NCBI RefSeq assembly: GCF_001428255.1
Contig: NZ_LMRW01000001.1
Coordinates: forward strand, 64,504-128,503
Direction of reading: 5' to 3'
Origin: Agromyces sp. Soil535
Lineage (GTDB): Bacteria; Actinomycetota; Actinomycetes; Actinomycetales; Microbacteriaceae
DNA length: 64,000 nucleotides
Part shown: positions 1 to 9,013 of the stretch, piece by piece
Numbering within the stretch: the first letter of the stretch is position 1
Layout of the letters: each line of letters begins with the position of its first letter
Position numbers and translations under genes: made by a program
The notes under the pieces: model-generated
What the model saw: only the letters and a program-made list of their open reading frames with translations
What the model was told of the DNA's origin: nothing
The model's database searches: none

Positions 1-525
1 CGCCACCGACTGGCCCGGCACGAACGACAGCTCGGGCTCGGGGCGAACCTGGATGACCGCGATGTCCAAGCCCCGCCGCTCCACCGCGGTCACGTGACCC
101 GCCCACGATGCCGGGCTGGTCCGTTCGGACGCTTCGGCCGCCTCGACCATGACCGTGGCGATCAGCCCGTAGGCCCCGGCCCAGTCCGCCGCAACCTCAT
201 CCGTCCACCGCTCGCCCAGGAAGTGCTTCAGCGTGGCGAGCAGTGATGCGCCGACCGCGCTGTAGTGCGCGGCGATGACCTCGAAGCGCCGGTGGTCGCG
301 GCCCAGCTGCTGGATGAACTCGGCCACGTCGTCGAGTTGATCCACGCCCGACACGATTCGGCCGAGCGCACCGACGAGCCGATCCCGCTGTGTGGCCATC
401 GAGACCGGGAACAAGCTCCGCAAGTCGGGGTGGGACAGGAAGAGGTGCGAGTAGAAGAACAGGGGCACCTCGTCCCCGAGGCCTTCGGCCAGCGCCCACG
501 TCTCCTTCAGTGCGGCGGTGTCCAC
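1..525 (-). CDS. hmp: Flavohemoprotein (NO dioxygenase), C-terminus beyond window
   Basis: The frame reading leftwards from GTG at 525 encodes a globin domain (residues about 1-140) and then the opening of an FNR-like FAD-binding domain (RPEPELSFVPGQS at about 160-173), where the window ends. This order is that of flavohemoproteins, cytosolic enzymes that turn NO plus O2 into nitrate using NAD(P)H. The start is not ATG and is inferred: no in-frame ATG precedes it, and the GTG lies 4 nt after the stop of the upstream truncated hemoglobin gene, suggesting coupled translation. The pairing of two globins points to nitrosative-stress defence. A single-domain globin fused to another reductase type cannot be excluded without the missing 3' part. 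Confidence 0.8.
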   Translation of the reverse strand, partial: MDTAALKETWALAEGLGDEVPLFFYSHLFLSHPDLRSLFPVSMATQRDRLVGALGRIVSGVDQLDDVAEFIQQLGRDHRRFEVIAAHYSAVGASLLATLKHFLGERWTDEVAADWAGAYGLIATVMVEAAEASERTSPASWAGHVTAVERRGLDIAVIQVRPEPELSFVPGQSVA

Positions 526-529
526 CGCC

Positions 530-925
530 TCAACCGGCCGCCGGGCGGGTCTCGACGATGTCAGCCTCCGTGCCGGCGATCGTGGCCACCACCCGGTCGA
601 TGATGGCGGGCTCGACCCCGGCATCCGTCAGCGCTGTCACCAGGTGCTCGGCCACTGAGACGAAATCCTCCGGTGAGATGCTCATTCCCTCGTGCGCCTC
701 ACGCAGGTCGCGCCCAGCGTAGCTGACAGGCCCGCCCATGACCTGCGACACCAGCGCCACCTGGTGACGCTTGAGCCGGACCATCTCGACCCCGTCGAAG
801 AACCCGCGGAGCCGGTCGTCGGCGAGCACCAGCACGTAGAACCGGTCCACCACTGCGGCGATCGCCGGTCCGCCGCCCACGGCCGCGTAGTCACTGCGCT
901 CTTCGAGGTCGGGTTGATTCGTCAC
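530..925 (-). CDS. glbN: Group 1 truncated hemoglobin
   Basis: This 131-residue protein has the length and pattern of group 1 truncated hemoglobins: GGGPAIAAVVDRFY near the N-terminus, DDRLRGFFDGVEMVRLKRHQ (residues about 37-56), and YAGRDLREAHEGM, in which the His is the expected proximal heme ligand. Such proteins bind O2 and NO and can detoxify NO. The start is GTG at 925. The gene lies immediately upstream of the flavohemoprotein on the same strand with a 4-nt gap, so the two probably form one NO-detoxification operon. A pair of 12-bp direct repeats in the upstream region (966-995) may be the regulatory site. Confidence 0.88.
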   Translation of the reverse strand: MTNQPDLEERSDYAAVGGGPAIAAVVDRFYVLVLADDRLRGFFDGVEMVRLKRHQVALVSQVMGGPVSYAGRDLREAHEGMSISPEDFVSVAEHLVTALTDAGVEPAIIDRVVATIAGTEADIVETRPAAG

Positions 926-965
926 GTTTCATCCAATCGCTGGCACGGCACGGGTTTACCTTCTT

Positions 966-995
966 AGCAGAATCGAACCTCTGAGCAGAATCGAA
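966..995. promoter_or_regulatory. Tandem 12-bp direct repeat upstream of the globin operon
   Basis: AGCAGAATCGAA occurs at 966-977 and again at 984-995, an 18-bp period, about 40-70 bp before the truncated hemoglobin start. Spacing by nearly two helical turns suits binding of a regulator to one DNA face. No known consensus was recognised. The region 996-1190 holds nothing else that could be identified. Confidence 0.4.
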
Positions 996-1204
996 TTCCA
1001 CAGGCAAGGTGCCCGCCGACGGCCCCAGGCACGCCGAGGGCCGCGTCGTTCGACCGTCATCGACGAGAGGGCGGACCGTTCGAAGGCGTGGTCGGATCGG
1101 GAGGCATGGGTCGTTTCGACGTTGGAGGGTGAGTTCGCGGATGAGTCGAAAATTACGCCCCGCGCATCTTTGCGTGGCGCGCAACTTCGGCTAACGTGGT
1201 GGGC

Positions 1205-1858
1205 ATGGGGCTCCGCGAACGCAAGAAGGCCGCGACACGTGCGGCGCTGAGCTGGGCTGCGATTCGGCTCACCGTCGAGCGCGGACTCGACAACGTCAAG
1301 GTGGAGGACATCGCTGAGGCGGCCGGGGTCTCGCCCCGTACGTTCAACAACTACTTCTCCAGCAAGGGCGAGGCGATCGTGTCCCGTCATCTCGACCGCC
1401 TCCTGCGCGTCGCCGACGAGCTGCGCTGTCGGCCCGCGGAGGAGCCGTTCTGGGAGGCGATCCGCCGGGCGGCACTTGCCCAGCTCGAGCCCGGGCCCGA
1501 GATGCTCGCCCACCCGGTGAGCGACCCCGTCCAGTGGACGGCCGGAGTGCGGGTCATGGTCGCCGAGCCGTCGCTGCAGGGCGAGATGCTGCGCGCGAGT
1601 GCGCGCGCACAGGCGGAGGTCGCGGAGGCCGTAGCCGAGCGCACACGCACAAACCTGACAGCGGACCTCTATCCGCATCTTGTGGCGGCCGCCCTGATGG
1701 CCGCTACGAACGTCGCCACGGCCCACTACCTGCGCGCCGACCCGCCGGTGCCGATGGACCGGTTGCTCACCGACGCGCTCACCCAGCTCGCCGCGGGCCT
1801 GCCCACCCCTAGCCCTCTGAGTGGCAGAGACCAGCCCAACCCACGACCAGCCCAGTGA
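1205..1858 (+). CDS. TetR family transcriptional regulator
   Basis: The 217-residue protein opens with a TetR-type helix-turn-helix (residues about 8-60, including VEDIAEAAGVSPRTFNNYFSSK), followed by a helical ligand-binding domain with an Ala-rich C-terminus. ATG at 1205 is preferred to GTG at 1196. A possible -10 box TAACGT (1192-1197) ends 7 nt before this ATG, so the mRNA may be leaderless. The gene is followed after about 56 nt by a flavin monooxygenase on the same strand, and the regulator probably controls that enzyme in response to an aromatic substrate. The inducer is unknown. Confidence 0.87.
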   Translation: MGLRERKKAATRAALSWAAIRLTVERGLDNVKVEDIAEAAGVSPRTFNNYFSSKGEAIVSRHLDRLLRVADELRCRPAEEPFWEAIRRAALAQLEPGPEMLAHPVSDPVQWTAGVRVMVAEPSLQGEMLRASARAQAEVAEAVAERTRTNLTADLYPHLVAAALMAATNVATAHYLRADPPVPMDRLLTDALTQLAAGLPTPSPLSGRDQPNPRPAQ

Positions 1859-1914
1859 ATACCAGCCCGCCGCAGGCGGGGCCGATGAACCGTACCCTCG
1901 AAAGGGGTTTGACC

Positions 1915-3366
1915 ATGATTGATGTCGTCATCGCCGGCGCCGGACCGAACGGCCTCATGCTCGCTTGCGAGCTGGCCCTCGCGGGTGTCCGGCCGCTCGT
2001 CCTCGAGCAGCTTCGCGAGCCCACCGTCGAGCAGCGGGCCAACGGCCTGGTCGGCCAGGTCGTGCGGATGCTCGACCGGCGCGGCCTGTACGGGCGCCTT
2101 ACCGGCAGTGCCGCGGCGCCGGAGCCTGTACCCGGATTCGTCTTCGGCGCGTTCCCGCTGGATCTGCACGACCTGCCGGACAACCCGCTCTACACATTGA
2201 TGGTGCCGCAGCGCCGGATCGAGCAGATGCTGGCCGAGCGGGCGGCGGAGTTGGGCGTCGAGATCCGACGCGGGCACGAGGTGCTCGGCTTCACCCAGGA
2301 CGACACGTCGGTGACGGTCGAGGCCACCGGCATGGACGCGATCGAGGCGGCGTTCCTGATCGGCGCGGATGGCGGCCACAGCGTGGTCCGCAAGCTCGCC
2401 GGGATCGACTTCCCAGGGATCACCACGGACCGGTCGGTCTCGCGCTCCGCGCACGTCAGTGTCCCCGCGGCCATGGTCTCGCCGAGCGGCCTGACCGTGT
2501 CCGGTTTCGGGCTCGTCCCACCGTTCCTGCACACCCGCACCGAGCGAGGCATCTTCGTGTGGGCGCCGCTCCCCGGACGGGACCCGCTGATCAGCGTCAG
2601 CGAGCACGACCAGCCCGGCGAGGGCGAGATGACGCTCGACGAGCTTCGGGCCGCCGCGAAGCGGGTCCTCGGCGCGGACGTGCCGCTCGGGCCGCCCACC
2701 GGTGCCGGCCCGCACCTCCTGCGTCGGCTGGAGGGCGGCAACACCCGGCTGGCGTCGCGCTACCGTGACGGGCGCGTCCTGCTGGTCGGCGACGCCGCGC
2801 ACGTCCACTCGGCGATCGGCGGATCCGGCCTCAACCTCGGCCTGCAGGACGCGATCAACCTCGGCTGGAAACTCGCCGCAGTGCAGCGAGGCTCTGCGCC
2901 GGAGGGACTGCTCGACACATACGGGACCGAGCGGCGGCCGGTGGGTGAGCGGGTCACCATGCACACCCAGGCCCAGACGGTGCTGACCGGCCCGGGCGGG
3001 GAGATCACCGCCCTTCGGCAGCTCTTCGGCGAGATGCTCGACAACGCGCAGAGCCGGCGGCACATCGCCGCGCTCATCGCGGGCGCGGACATCGTCTACG
3101 ACATGGGGACGGCGACCGGGCCGCACGTCGGCCGGTGGGCGCCCGACGTGCCGGGCCTGTCGGAGCTCACGCGGACCGGGCGTCCGCTGCTGCTCGACCC
3201 CACCGGTGAACTGGACGCCGGCCCCTGGGCGGACCAAGTGGACCTGATCGCCGCCCCGGGACTCGACACGGCGCTGCTGCTGCGGCCGGACTGCTACGTC
3301 GCGTGGGAGGGCACCGCCCCGAACGGCCTCGACGAGGCGCTCACCCTCTGGTTCGGCAAGCCGTGA
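1915..3366 (+). CDS. FAD-dependent aromatic monooxygenase (PheA/TfdB, rifampicin-monooxygenase-like)
   Basis: This is a 483-residue class A flavoprotein hydroxylase. It has the Rossmann GxGxxG motif (GAGPNGL, residues about 8-14), the DG motif (FLIGADGGHSVVRKLAG, about 150-166) and the GD motif (GRVLLVGDAAHVHSAIGGSG, about 285-304). The C-terminal about 100 residues resemble the thioredoxin-like tail of phenol hydroxylases. ATG at 1915 is chosen because it directly precedes the FAD motif and follows AAAGGGG. Such enzymes use NAD(P)H and O2 to hydroxylate aromatic rings; some inactivate rifampicin. The substrate cannot be read from sequence. The adjacent TetR gene suggests inducible expression. 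Confidence 0.85.
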   Translation: MIDVVIAGAGPNGLMLACELALAGVRPLVLEQLREPTVEQRANGLVGQVVRMLDRRGLYGRLTGSAAAPEPVPGFVFGAFPLDLHDLPDNPLYTLMVPQRRIEQMLAERAAELGVEIRRGHEVLGFTQDDTSVTVEATGMDAIEAAFLIGADGGHSVVRKLAGIDFPGITTDRSVSRSAHVSVPAAMVSPSGLTVSGFGLVPPFLHTRTERGIFVWAPLPGRDPLISVSEHDQPGEGEMTLDELRAAAKRVLGADVPLGPPTGAGPHLLRRLEGGNTRLASRYRDGRVLLVGDAAHVHSAIGGSGLNLGLQDAINLGWKLAAVQRGSAPEGLLDTYGTERRPVGERVTMHTQAQTVLTGPGGEITALRQLFGEMLDNAQSRRHIAALIAGADIVYDMGTATGPHVGRWAPDVPGLSELTRTGRPLLLDPTGELDAGPWADQVDLIAAPGLDTALLLRPDCYVAWEGTAPNGLDEALTLWFGKP

Positions 3367-3504
3367 CCGCGTTCCTTGGTGAGGCACTGCAACTCGCATG
3401 CGATGGCCGTGCGGCGAGTGCACTTCTCGGTGCCGCCTCACTCATGGCCTGCGCAAGCGTGCCGCGGCGAGCGTAGAATCGCCGCGTCGGAGGAGGCCTT
3501 CGCC

Positions 3505-3933
3505 ATGGACGTCGAAGCCACGACAATCATCGAGCGCTCAGTTGCGATCGTCTGGGATTTCTATGCGGTGCACCAGGTGCAGAATCATCCCCGCTGGGAT
3601 CCGGACATGTCGCTCGAGCAGGTGACGAGCGGTCCGATCGGGGTCGGCACTGTCATTAGAAGGCGAACCACACGCTTCGGCACTCCGATCGAGGGCACCA
3701 TGGAGATCGTGGAATTCGATCCTCTGCGCGCGATGGGCGCGAAGATCCGCGATGGGCAGACCGAGATGAGCGGCCGCGCCACCTTCACCGTCGAGGATCG
3801 GAATCGCACTCGGCTGACGATGCACGTTGAGCTCCCCGGCGCGGACCAGTCAATGGCGGAGAAGCTCGCCCCGCTCGTGCAGCGGAGTGCGGACACGATC
3901 AGGCGCCTCATAGAGTCCGAGCCCGATGGCTGA
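3505..3933 (+). CDS. SRPBCC (START-like) family protein
   Basis: This 142-residue protein has the polyketide-cyclase/SRPBCC pattern: VEATTIIERSVAIVWDFYAV at the start, a central HPRWDP, then alternating strands (GTVIRRRTT, GTMEIVEFDP, GRATFTVEDRNRTRLTMHVEL) and a long C-terminal helix ending RRLIESEP. These proteins form a deep hydrophobic pocket and bind or convert lipids or aromatic compounds. ATG at 3505 follows a strong GGAGGAGG site. It lies 138 nt after the flavin monooxygenase, and a shared small-molecule role is possible but not shown. Confidence 0.8.
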   Translation: MDVEATTIIERSVAIVWDFYAVHQVQNHPRWDPDMSLEQVTSGPIGVGTVIRRRTTRFGTPIEGTMEIVEFDPLRAMGAKIRDGQTEMSGRATFTVEDRNRTRLTMHVELPGADQSMAEKLAPLVQRSADTIRRLIESEPDG

Positions 3934-4008
3934 TGGCGCCGCTCGTAGGCTCGCTGCCGTTGGAGACGCCGTCCGGATGCGGCTCCACCAGGTTGGGTGT
4001 TCCCGCGT

Positions 4009-4308
4009 TCACGGATCCGATTCCTCGGACCGTGCGGGCACGGGCAGGCTCCCCAGTCCGCCATAGGTCCCGACGGAGTAGTCCGTGGGCATCACCCGGG
4101 TGCGCCACGAGAGCGGTTCCTTGGCGTCAGCGCTGCTCAAGCGTCCCGCACCCAGGGGCGTGGTCGAGGGCAGAGGGGGAAGCTCCGGCCGTCCGGCCGC
4201 GACCCATCGCTGGTACTCGGCGTACGCACCGTCGTCCGTGTACTGACCGGGTTGGTCACCACGACGCACGTTGCCGGCCCGTCGCCAGATCTGCAGGTTC
4301 AGCAGCAT
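4009..4308 (-). CDS. Hypothetical protein, 99 residues
   Basis: The frame encodes a hydrophilic protein rich in Arg, Pro and Gly with GQYTDDGAYAEYQRWVAAGRP near residue 22. It matches no family recognised here and has no signal peptide or membrane segment. Support for reality is positional: its ATG lies 7 nt after the stop of an upstream membrane-protein gene on the same strand, with AGGCGACGG before the start. It could still be a chance open frame in GC-rich DNA. Confidence 0.45.
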   Translation of the reverse strand: MLLNLQIWRRAGNVRRGDQPGQYTDDGAYAEYQRWVAAGRPELPPLPSTTPLGAGRLSSADAKEPLSWRTRVMPTDYSVGTYGGLGSLPVPARSEESDP

Positions 4309-4315
4309 CCGTCGC

Positions 4316-4561
4316 CTAACGGTCCGCCCGGCTCGCCCGGAGTGCGACGACCGAGGCGACGATGAACGCCGCGATCAGCGCGCCGACGAATCCGATGGGT
4401 TCAGTGCCGCGGTACGGGTCCGCCCAGCTCGCGACCTCCGATCGCTTCGCGAACTCCACGGAGAGCGCCGCTGCGAGGATCAGCCGCGCAACGGCGTATC
4501 CGAGCAGGCCCGCAGCCCCGATCGCTGCAAGGGCGACCACCCTCATCCACACCTCACGCAC
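4316..4561 (-). CDS. Small two-helix membrane protein
   Basis: Starting at GTG 4561, the 81-residue product has one hydrophobic helix at residues about 6-28 (MRVVALAAIGAAGLLGYAVA) and a second near the C-terminus (GFVGALIAAFIVASVVAL), separated by a short polar segment with YRGTEPIG. The GTG is preferred over the upstream ATG at 4630 because GGAGGGAG precedes it at good distance. No family was recognised. It probably forms an operon with the downstream 99-residue hypothetical gene. Confidence 0.6.
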   Translation of the reverse strand: MREVWMRVVALAAIGAAGLLGYAVARLILAAALSVEFAKRSEVASWADPYRGTEPIGFVGALIAAFIVASVVALRASRADR

Positions 4562-4772
4562 AGTAACTCCCTCCTTCGCCTGCACGACATCCCGTGCTCC
4601 ACCAAAGAGACGCGGGGATGACGCGATCATGACGCGGGGGCGGGAGTGAGTTCGCGCCGGCTCGGATCGGTTCCACAGGAGGTCGAAAGTCCCCGCCGCA
4701 CCTGACTCCGGGGTGGTTCACTGAAGCGTTCGGCGGACGCCGCCGAGTTCATGCGCGAGGAAGGTGCCGCTG

Positions 4773-5045
4773 ATGATGTGGGACTACGGCTTCGGCGCCT
4801 GGTGGATGTGGATCCCAGGCCTGCTGTTCACGCTGTTGATCGTCGGTGGGGTCATCGTCCTGATCGTGTTGCTCGTACGCTCGACCGGAGCCTCAGCCCG
4901 CCCGGGCACCAGCACGACCGCACCGGGCCAGCCGCATGAGGACTCGGCTCGGCGCATCCTCGAGGAACGACTCGCGCGGGGCGAGATCACGGCCGACGAG
5001 TTCCGCGAGCTCATCACGACCCTGAACGACACCCGTCAGCAGTAG
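4773..5045 (+). CDS. SHOCT domain membrane protein
   Basis: The 90-residue protein begins with a Trp-rich stretch (MMWDYGFGAWWMW) and one membrane helix (residues about 13-37). A Ser/Thr/Pro linker follows, then a C-terminal SHOCT domain (ARRILEERLARGEITADEFRELI), the short domain often found on small actinobacterial membrane proteins. ATG at 4773 is placed by GAGGAAGG at 4757-4764. It precedes the csoR operon on the same strand and belongs to the set of small proteins commonly found next to copper-resistance genes. Its molecular role is unknown. Confidence 0.85.
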   Translation: MMWDYGFGAWWMWIPGLLFTLLIVGGVIVLIVLLVRSTGASARPGTSTTAPGQPHEDSARRILEERLARGEITADEFRELITTLNDTRQQ

Positions 5046-5162
5046 CCAAGACCGGTGCATTCGCTCACCGGTCGTGAGCGAGTCTCCGAGCTGGCGCCTG
5101 ACTTCGAGCGCGTCCGGGGTTGCAGTACCGTCGGACCCGCCGAGACAGGGCCGCTCGCGCAC

Positions 5163-5212
5163 TTGACCGCGATACCCCGTAGGGGTAACCTGTGGATACC
5201 CCCAGGTGGTAT
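5163..5212 (+). promoter_or_regulatory. csoR promoter with two CsoR-like operators
   Basis: TTGACC (5163-5168), a 17-bp spacer and TAACCT (5186-5191) form a plausible promoter. A palindrome TACCCC-GTA-GGGGTA (5173-5187) fills the spacer, and a second, ATACCCCCAGGTGGTAT (5196-5212), covers the start region. Palindromes of TACCCC with GGGGTA are the known type of CsoR operator. The arrangement suggests that CsoR represses its own operon and that Cu(I) releases it. Confidence 0.8.
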
Positions 5213-5235
5213 GGCGCCGGCGCGAGGAGGATCCG

Positions 5236-5535
5236 ATGGACAACCCGACGACGACGCACGGCTACGTCGACCGCAAGGATGACCTGATCAAGCGGCTGCG
5301 CCGCGCCGAGGGCCAGGTCCGCGGCATCCAGCGCATGGTCGAGGAGGACGACTACTGCATCGACATCCTCACGCAGGTCTCGGCAACGACGAAGGCGCTG
5401 GAGTCCGTTGCGCTGCTGCTGCTCGAGGACCACCTCGGCCACTGCGTCGCGGAGGCGACACGAGAAGGCGGTCCGGTCGCCGACCAGAAGATTCAAGAGG
5501 CGTCAGCGGCCATCGCTCGACTCGTCCGTTCCTGA
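5236..5535 (+). CDS. csoR: Copper-sensing transcriptional repressor CsoR
   Basis: This 99-residue all-helical DUF156/CsoR protein carries the copper-binding triad Cys41 (DDYC), His66 and Cys70 (LEDHLGHC), and the N-terminal signature LIKRLRRAEGQVRGIQRMV. The apo-tetramer binds its operator, and Cu(I) binding lowers affinity. ATG at 5236 follows GAGGAGG. Operators upstream (5173-5212) and the downstream CopZ-like chaperone and CopA support copper rather than another CsoR/RcnR ligand. Confidence 0.93.
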   Translation: MDNPTTTHGYVDRKDDLIKRLRRAEGQVRGIQRMVEEDDYCIDILTQVSATTKALESVALLLLEDHLGHCVAEATREGGPVADQKIQEASAAIARLVRS

Positions 5536-5588
5536 ACCGCAACGTCGACACAGGCAACCGCCGACACGTCGAATAAAGAGGAGTAGGT

Positions 5589-5924
5589 ATGTCCACCATG
5601 CACACGATCAACGACCTCGGCCTCACCGACAGAAACGGGAGCGGCTGCGCCTGCGGTCACGACCACTCGCAGGCGACGGATGACGCGGCTCCCGCCTCGG
5701 AGAGCCTGGTCACGACCGACCTCGCCGTGTCGGGTATGACCTGCGGGCACTGCGTCTCGAGCGTCACCGAGGAGCTCTCGGCGCTCGACGGCGTCGAGTC
5801 GGTGAGCGTGCAGCTGAACGCCGGTGGCGTCTCCTCGGTGACGGTTGCAAGTGCGGTCCCGCTCGACACGGATGCGGTTCGGGCCACGATCGACGAGGCC
5901 GGATACGCCCTCGTGGAGCTGTGA
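5589..5924 (+). CDS. copZ: Heavy-metal-associated (CopZ-like) copper chaperone
   Basis: The 111-residue protein has one HMA domain (residues about 40-111) with the metal site GMTCGHC near 49-55 and the fold end AGYALVEL. The N-terminal extension is unusual: it contains CACGHDH, a possible extra metal-binding cluster before the HMA domain. The chaperone should carry Cu(I) to the ATPase. ATG at 5589 follows AAAGAGGAG. The stop overlaps the alternative GTG of copA, so translation of the two is probably coupled. Confidence 0.88.
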   Translation: MSTMHTINDLGLTDRNGSGCACGHDHSQATDDAAPASESLVTTDLAVSGMTCGHCVSSVTEELSALDGVESVSVQLNAGGVSSVTVASAVPLDTDAVRATIDEAGYALVEL

Positions 5925-5926
5925 CG

Positions 5927-8254
5927 ATGGCCGCAGAGGTCGAGCTCGATATCGGTGGCATGACCTGCGCCTCGTGCGCGGTGCGCGTGGAGCGCAAGTT
6001 GAACAAGCTCGAGGGCGTCGAGGCCACCGTGAATTACGCGACGGAGAAGGCGCGGGTGCTCGCGACGGATGGCGTCAGCGCCGAGGAACTCATCGCCGTG
6101 GTCGAGTCGGCCGGATACTCCGCTGCGGTTCCGCCGCCGCCGCTGGCGGAGGCCGCGGAGGGGCTCTCGTCGACTCCGGATGAGCTCGCGGCCCTGCGGA
6201 CCCGGTTCATCATCTCGGCGGTGCTCACCGTCCCGGTCGTGCTCCTGTCGATGATTCCTGCGCTGCAGTTCACGAACTGGCAGTGGCTCGCCCTCGCCCT
6301 CGCCGCGCCTGTCGTGGTGTGGGGCGGATGGCCGTTCCACCGCGCGGCGTGGGTGAACGCCCGCCACGGCGCCGCAACCATGGACACGCTGGTCAGCGTG
6401 GGCGTCCTCGCCGCATTCGCATGGTCCCTGTATGCCCTCTTCTTCGGCACCGCCGGCGAGCCGGGCATGCAGATGACGTTCAGCTTCTTCGCCGACCCGG
6501 AAGCCGGCGCGAGCGAGATCTACCTGGAGGTCGCCTCCGCGGTCACGGTGTTCATCCTCGGCGGCCGCTACATCGAGGCCCGCACGAAGCGGGAGTCTGG
6601 AGCCGCACTGCGGGCCCTGCTCGAGCTCGGCGCCAAGGATGCGAGTGTCCTCCGTGACGGTGTCGAGGTCCGTGTTCCGGTCGCGCAGTTGACGCCGGGC
6701 GACGTGTTCGTCGTCCGTCCCGGCGAGAAGATCGCCACCGACGGACTCGTCATCGATGGAGCATCCGCCGTGGACATGAGCATGATCACGGGTGAGTCCG
6801 TGCCCGTGGAGATCACTGCCGGATCCCGCGTGATCGGCTCGACCGTCAACGCCGGTGGGCGCCTCGTCGTCGAGGTGACCCGGGTGGGCGCCGACACCGA
6901 GCTCGCCCGGCTCGGCCGCCTCGTCGAAGACGCCCAGAACGGCAAGGCCGAAGTACAGCGCCTCGCCGACCGCGTGTCGGCCGTCTTCGTTCCGGTCGTC
7001 ATCGTGCTCGCGATCCTGACCCTCATCGGATGGCTCATCGTCAACGGTTCGGTCGAGGCGGCGTTCACCGCCGCCGTGGCGACCCTCATCATCGCCTGCC
7101 CCTGCGCTCTCGGCCTCGCGACCCCGACGGCACTGCTCGTCGGCACCGGCCGCGGTTCCCAGCTCGGCATCATCATCCGCGGTCCGCAGATCCTCGAGTC
7201 GACCCGCCGGATCGACACGATCGTGCTCGACAAGACCGGCACGGTCACGAGTGGCCGGATGGAACTGCTCGACGTCCTGACCGCCACGGGGGAGGACCCC
7301 GATGAGATGCTCGCGCTCGCCGCTGCCGCCGAGGACGGCTCGGAGCATCCGATCGGCCGTGCCATCGTGACGGCCGCGCGCGATCGTGGAATCGAGCCGT
7401 TCGCGGTCGAGAGCTTCGCATCCAGCCACGGACTCGGCGTGACGGCCACGGCCCATGGCCGATTGGTCACTGTGGGCCGGCAGGCGTGGATCGAGCGGGA
7501 ATGGGCCGTCGCGGTTCCCGCGTCGCTCACCGAAGGCATCGCAGCCGCCGAGGACGCCGGGCGGACCGTCATCGTGCTGGCGGCGGACGGCGCGGTTCGC
7601 GCGGCGTTCGTGGTCGGCGACGCCATCAAGCCCACGAGCGGCGAGGCGGTCGCTCGATTCCGACGGCTGGGACTCACTCCGGTGCTCCTCACCGGTGACA
7701 ACGACGGTGCCGCTCGCGCGGTGGCATCCGCCGTCGGCATCGACACGATCCACGCGGGGGTGACCCCCGCCGGGAAGCTGGAGATCATCCGTGGACTGCA
7801 GGCCGGCGGTCGGACCGTGGCCATGGTCGGCGACGGAGTCAACGATGCCGCGGCGCTCGCCGCAGCCGATCTGGGCATCGCCATGGGCGCGGGCACGGAT
7901 GCCGCCATCGCGGCGAGCGACCTCACCGTGATGAGTGGGGACCTGCTCGTCGTCGGCGACGCGATCGAACTCTCCCGACGCACCCTTCGCACGATCAGGG
8001 GCAACCTGTTCTGGGCCTTCGCCTACAACACGGCCGTGATCCCGATCGCAATGCTCGGCCTGCTGAATCCGATCCTCGCCGGCGCCGCCATGGCGTTCTC
8101 CTCGGTGTTCGTCGTGACCAACAGCCTGCGACTCCGCAGGTTCCGCGCAGCCGAGACCCGATCGACGGTGGACGCGGATGCGCCCCGCTCGACCGGCGAG
8201 AGGGGCCAACGTGAAGCGCTCGCGTCAGGCGCGCGCACCCGCGGGAGGCGTTGA
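5927..8254 (+). CDS. copA: Copper-exporting P1B-type ATPase CopA
   Basis: This 775-residue ATPase has one N-terminal HMA domain (GMTCASC, residues about 11-17), the actuator TGES (about 287), the membrane metal site CPC (Cys391), the phosphorylation site DKTGT (Asp435), the SEHPIG nucleotide-site motif and GDGVND (about 634). CPC with a CxxC HMA domain is the Cu(I)-exporting type. ATG at 5927 lies 2 nt after the chaperone stop; a GTG at 5921 would give an ATGA-type overlap. It is the third gene of csoR-copZ-copA and should pump Cu(I) out of the cytosol. Confidence 0.94.
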   Translation: MAAEVELDIGGMTCASCAVRVERKLNKLEGVEATVNYATEKARVLATDGVSAEELIAVVESAGYSAAVPPPPLAEAAEGLSSTPDELAALRTRFIISAVLTVPVVLLSMIPALQFTNWQWLALALAAPVVVWGGWPFHRAAWVNARHGAATMDTLVSVGVLAAFAWSLYALFFGTAGEPGMQMTFSFFADPEAGASEIYLEVASAVTVFILGGRYIEARTKRESGAALRALLELGAKDASVLRDGVEVRVPVAQLTPGDVFVVRPGEKIATDGLVIDGASAVDMSMITGESVPVEITAGSRVIGSTVNAGGRLVVEVTRVGADTELARLGRLVEDAQNGKAEVQRLADRVSAVFVPVVIVLAILTLIGWLIVNGSVEAAFTAAVATLIIACPCALGLATPTALLVGTGRGSQLGIIIRGPQILESTRRIDTIVLDKTGTVTSGRMELLDVLTATGEDPDEMLALAAAAEDGSEHPIGRAIVTAARDRGIEPFAVESFASSHGLGVTATAHGRLVTVGRQAWIEREWAVAVPASLTEGIAAAEDAGRTVIVLAADGAVRAAFVVGDAIKPTSGEAVARFRRLGLTPVLLTGDNDGAARAVASAVGIDTIHAGVTPAGKLEIIRGLQAGGRTVAMVGDGVNDAAALAAADLGIAMGAGTDAAIAASDLTVMSGDLLVVGDAIELSRRTLRTIRGNLFWAFAYNTAVIPIAMLGLLNPILAGAAMAFSSVFVVTNSLRLRRFRAAETRSTVDADAPRSTGERGQREALASGARTRGRR

Positions 8255-8346
8255 GCGTCGGGTTGGAACCGGCTGGAACCAAGGTCACCGCCGGACGTGG
8301 GGGTCGGTGGGAGGCTCCTGGGAGATCAGGGAAGGGGTTGTTCGGG

Positions 8347-9013
8347 ATGACGCTGGACAGCGAACCCGCCGCCGTGGTCGCGGGCGGCCTGGTGCTCGAG
8401 GCGAGCGGGGTCTCCAAGACCTACCGACAGGGCATCTGGCCGTTCCGCAAGCGCAACCCTGTGCTCGACCAGGCTGGCTTGACCCTCCATCGCGGAGAGA
8501 TCGTCGGGCTCGTCGGAGAGAATGGCTCGGGTAAGTCGACGTTCATGCAGATCCTCGTCGGATCCCTGCCTGCTGACTCCGGCGAGGTCGACGTCCACGG
8601 ATCGTTGGGGTACTGTCCCCAGCAGCCCGTGGTGTTCGATCGCCTGACCTGCAACGAGCACTTCGAGCTGTTCGGTGAGGCATACGAGCTGACGCGCGAG
8701 GAACGGCTCCGGGAGCAGGAGCGGCTGTACGAGGACCTCGATTTCAAGCGCTACGCGGATACACGAGTCGACCGACTCTCAGGTGGCACGCTCGCGAAGC
8801 TGAATCTCGCCCTCGCCATGCTTGCGGATCCGGCGGTGCTGCTCCTCGACGAACCGTATGCCGGCTTCGACTGGGACACGTACCTCCGGTTCTGGGATCT
8901 CGTTCAGCATCGCCGCGAGGCCGGGCGTTCAGTCCTCGTGATCAGCCACTTCATCGCCGACGAACACCGCTTCGACCGGATCGAGCCCCGACGGGAAGGC
9001 GACGGTGAAGTGA
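8347..9013 (+). CDS. ABC exporter ATP-binding protein, frame disrupted near its 3' end
   Basis: The ATPase domain has Walker A (GENGSGKST, residues about 58-66), the signature LSGGT (about 144), Walker B (AVLLLDEP) and the switch His (VISHF). ATG at 8347 follows AAGGGG. As given, the frame runs on past residue 215 into the permease. In the +1 frame, the codons after 8990 read DGKATVK and stop at TGA 9011-9013, which overlaps the permease ATG as TGATG. One extra C in the run at 8986-8989 would restore that end. This is therefore probably two genes joined by an indel or sequencing error. Substrate is unknown; the setting in a copper island is the only hint. Confidence 0.75.

Noticed and set aside
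5657-8209. An 850-codon open frame antisense to copA
   Set aside because: It is the GC-rich shadow of copA; the translation is His/Asp/Arg-rich without domain order, and the sense frame has every P-type ATPase motif.
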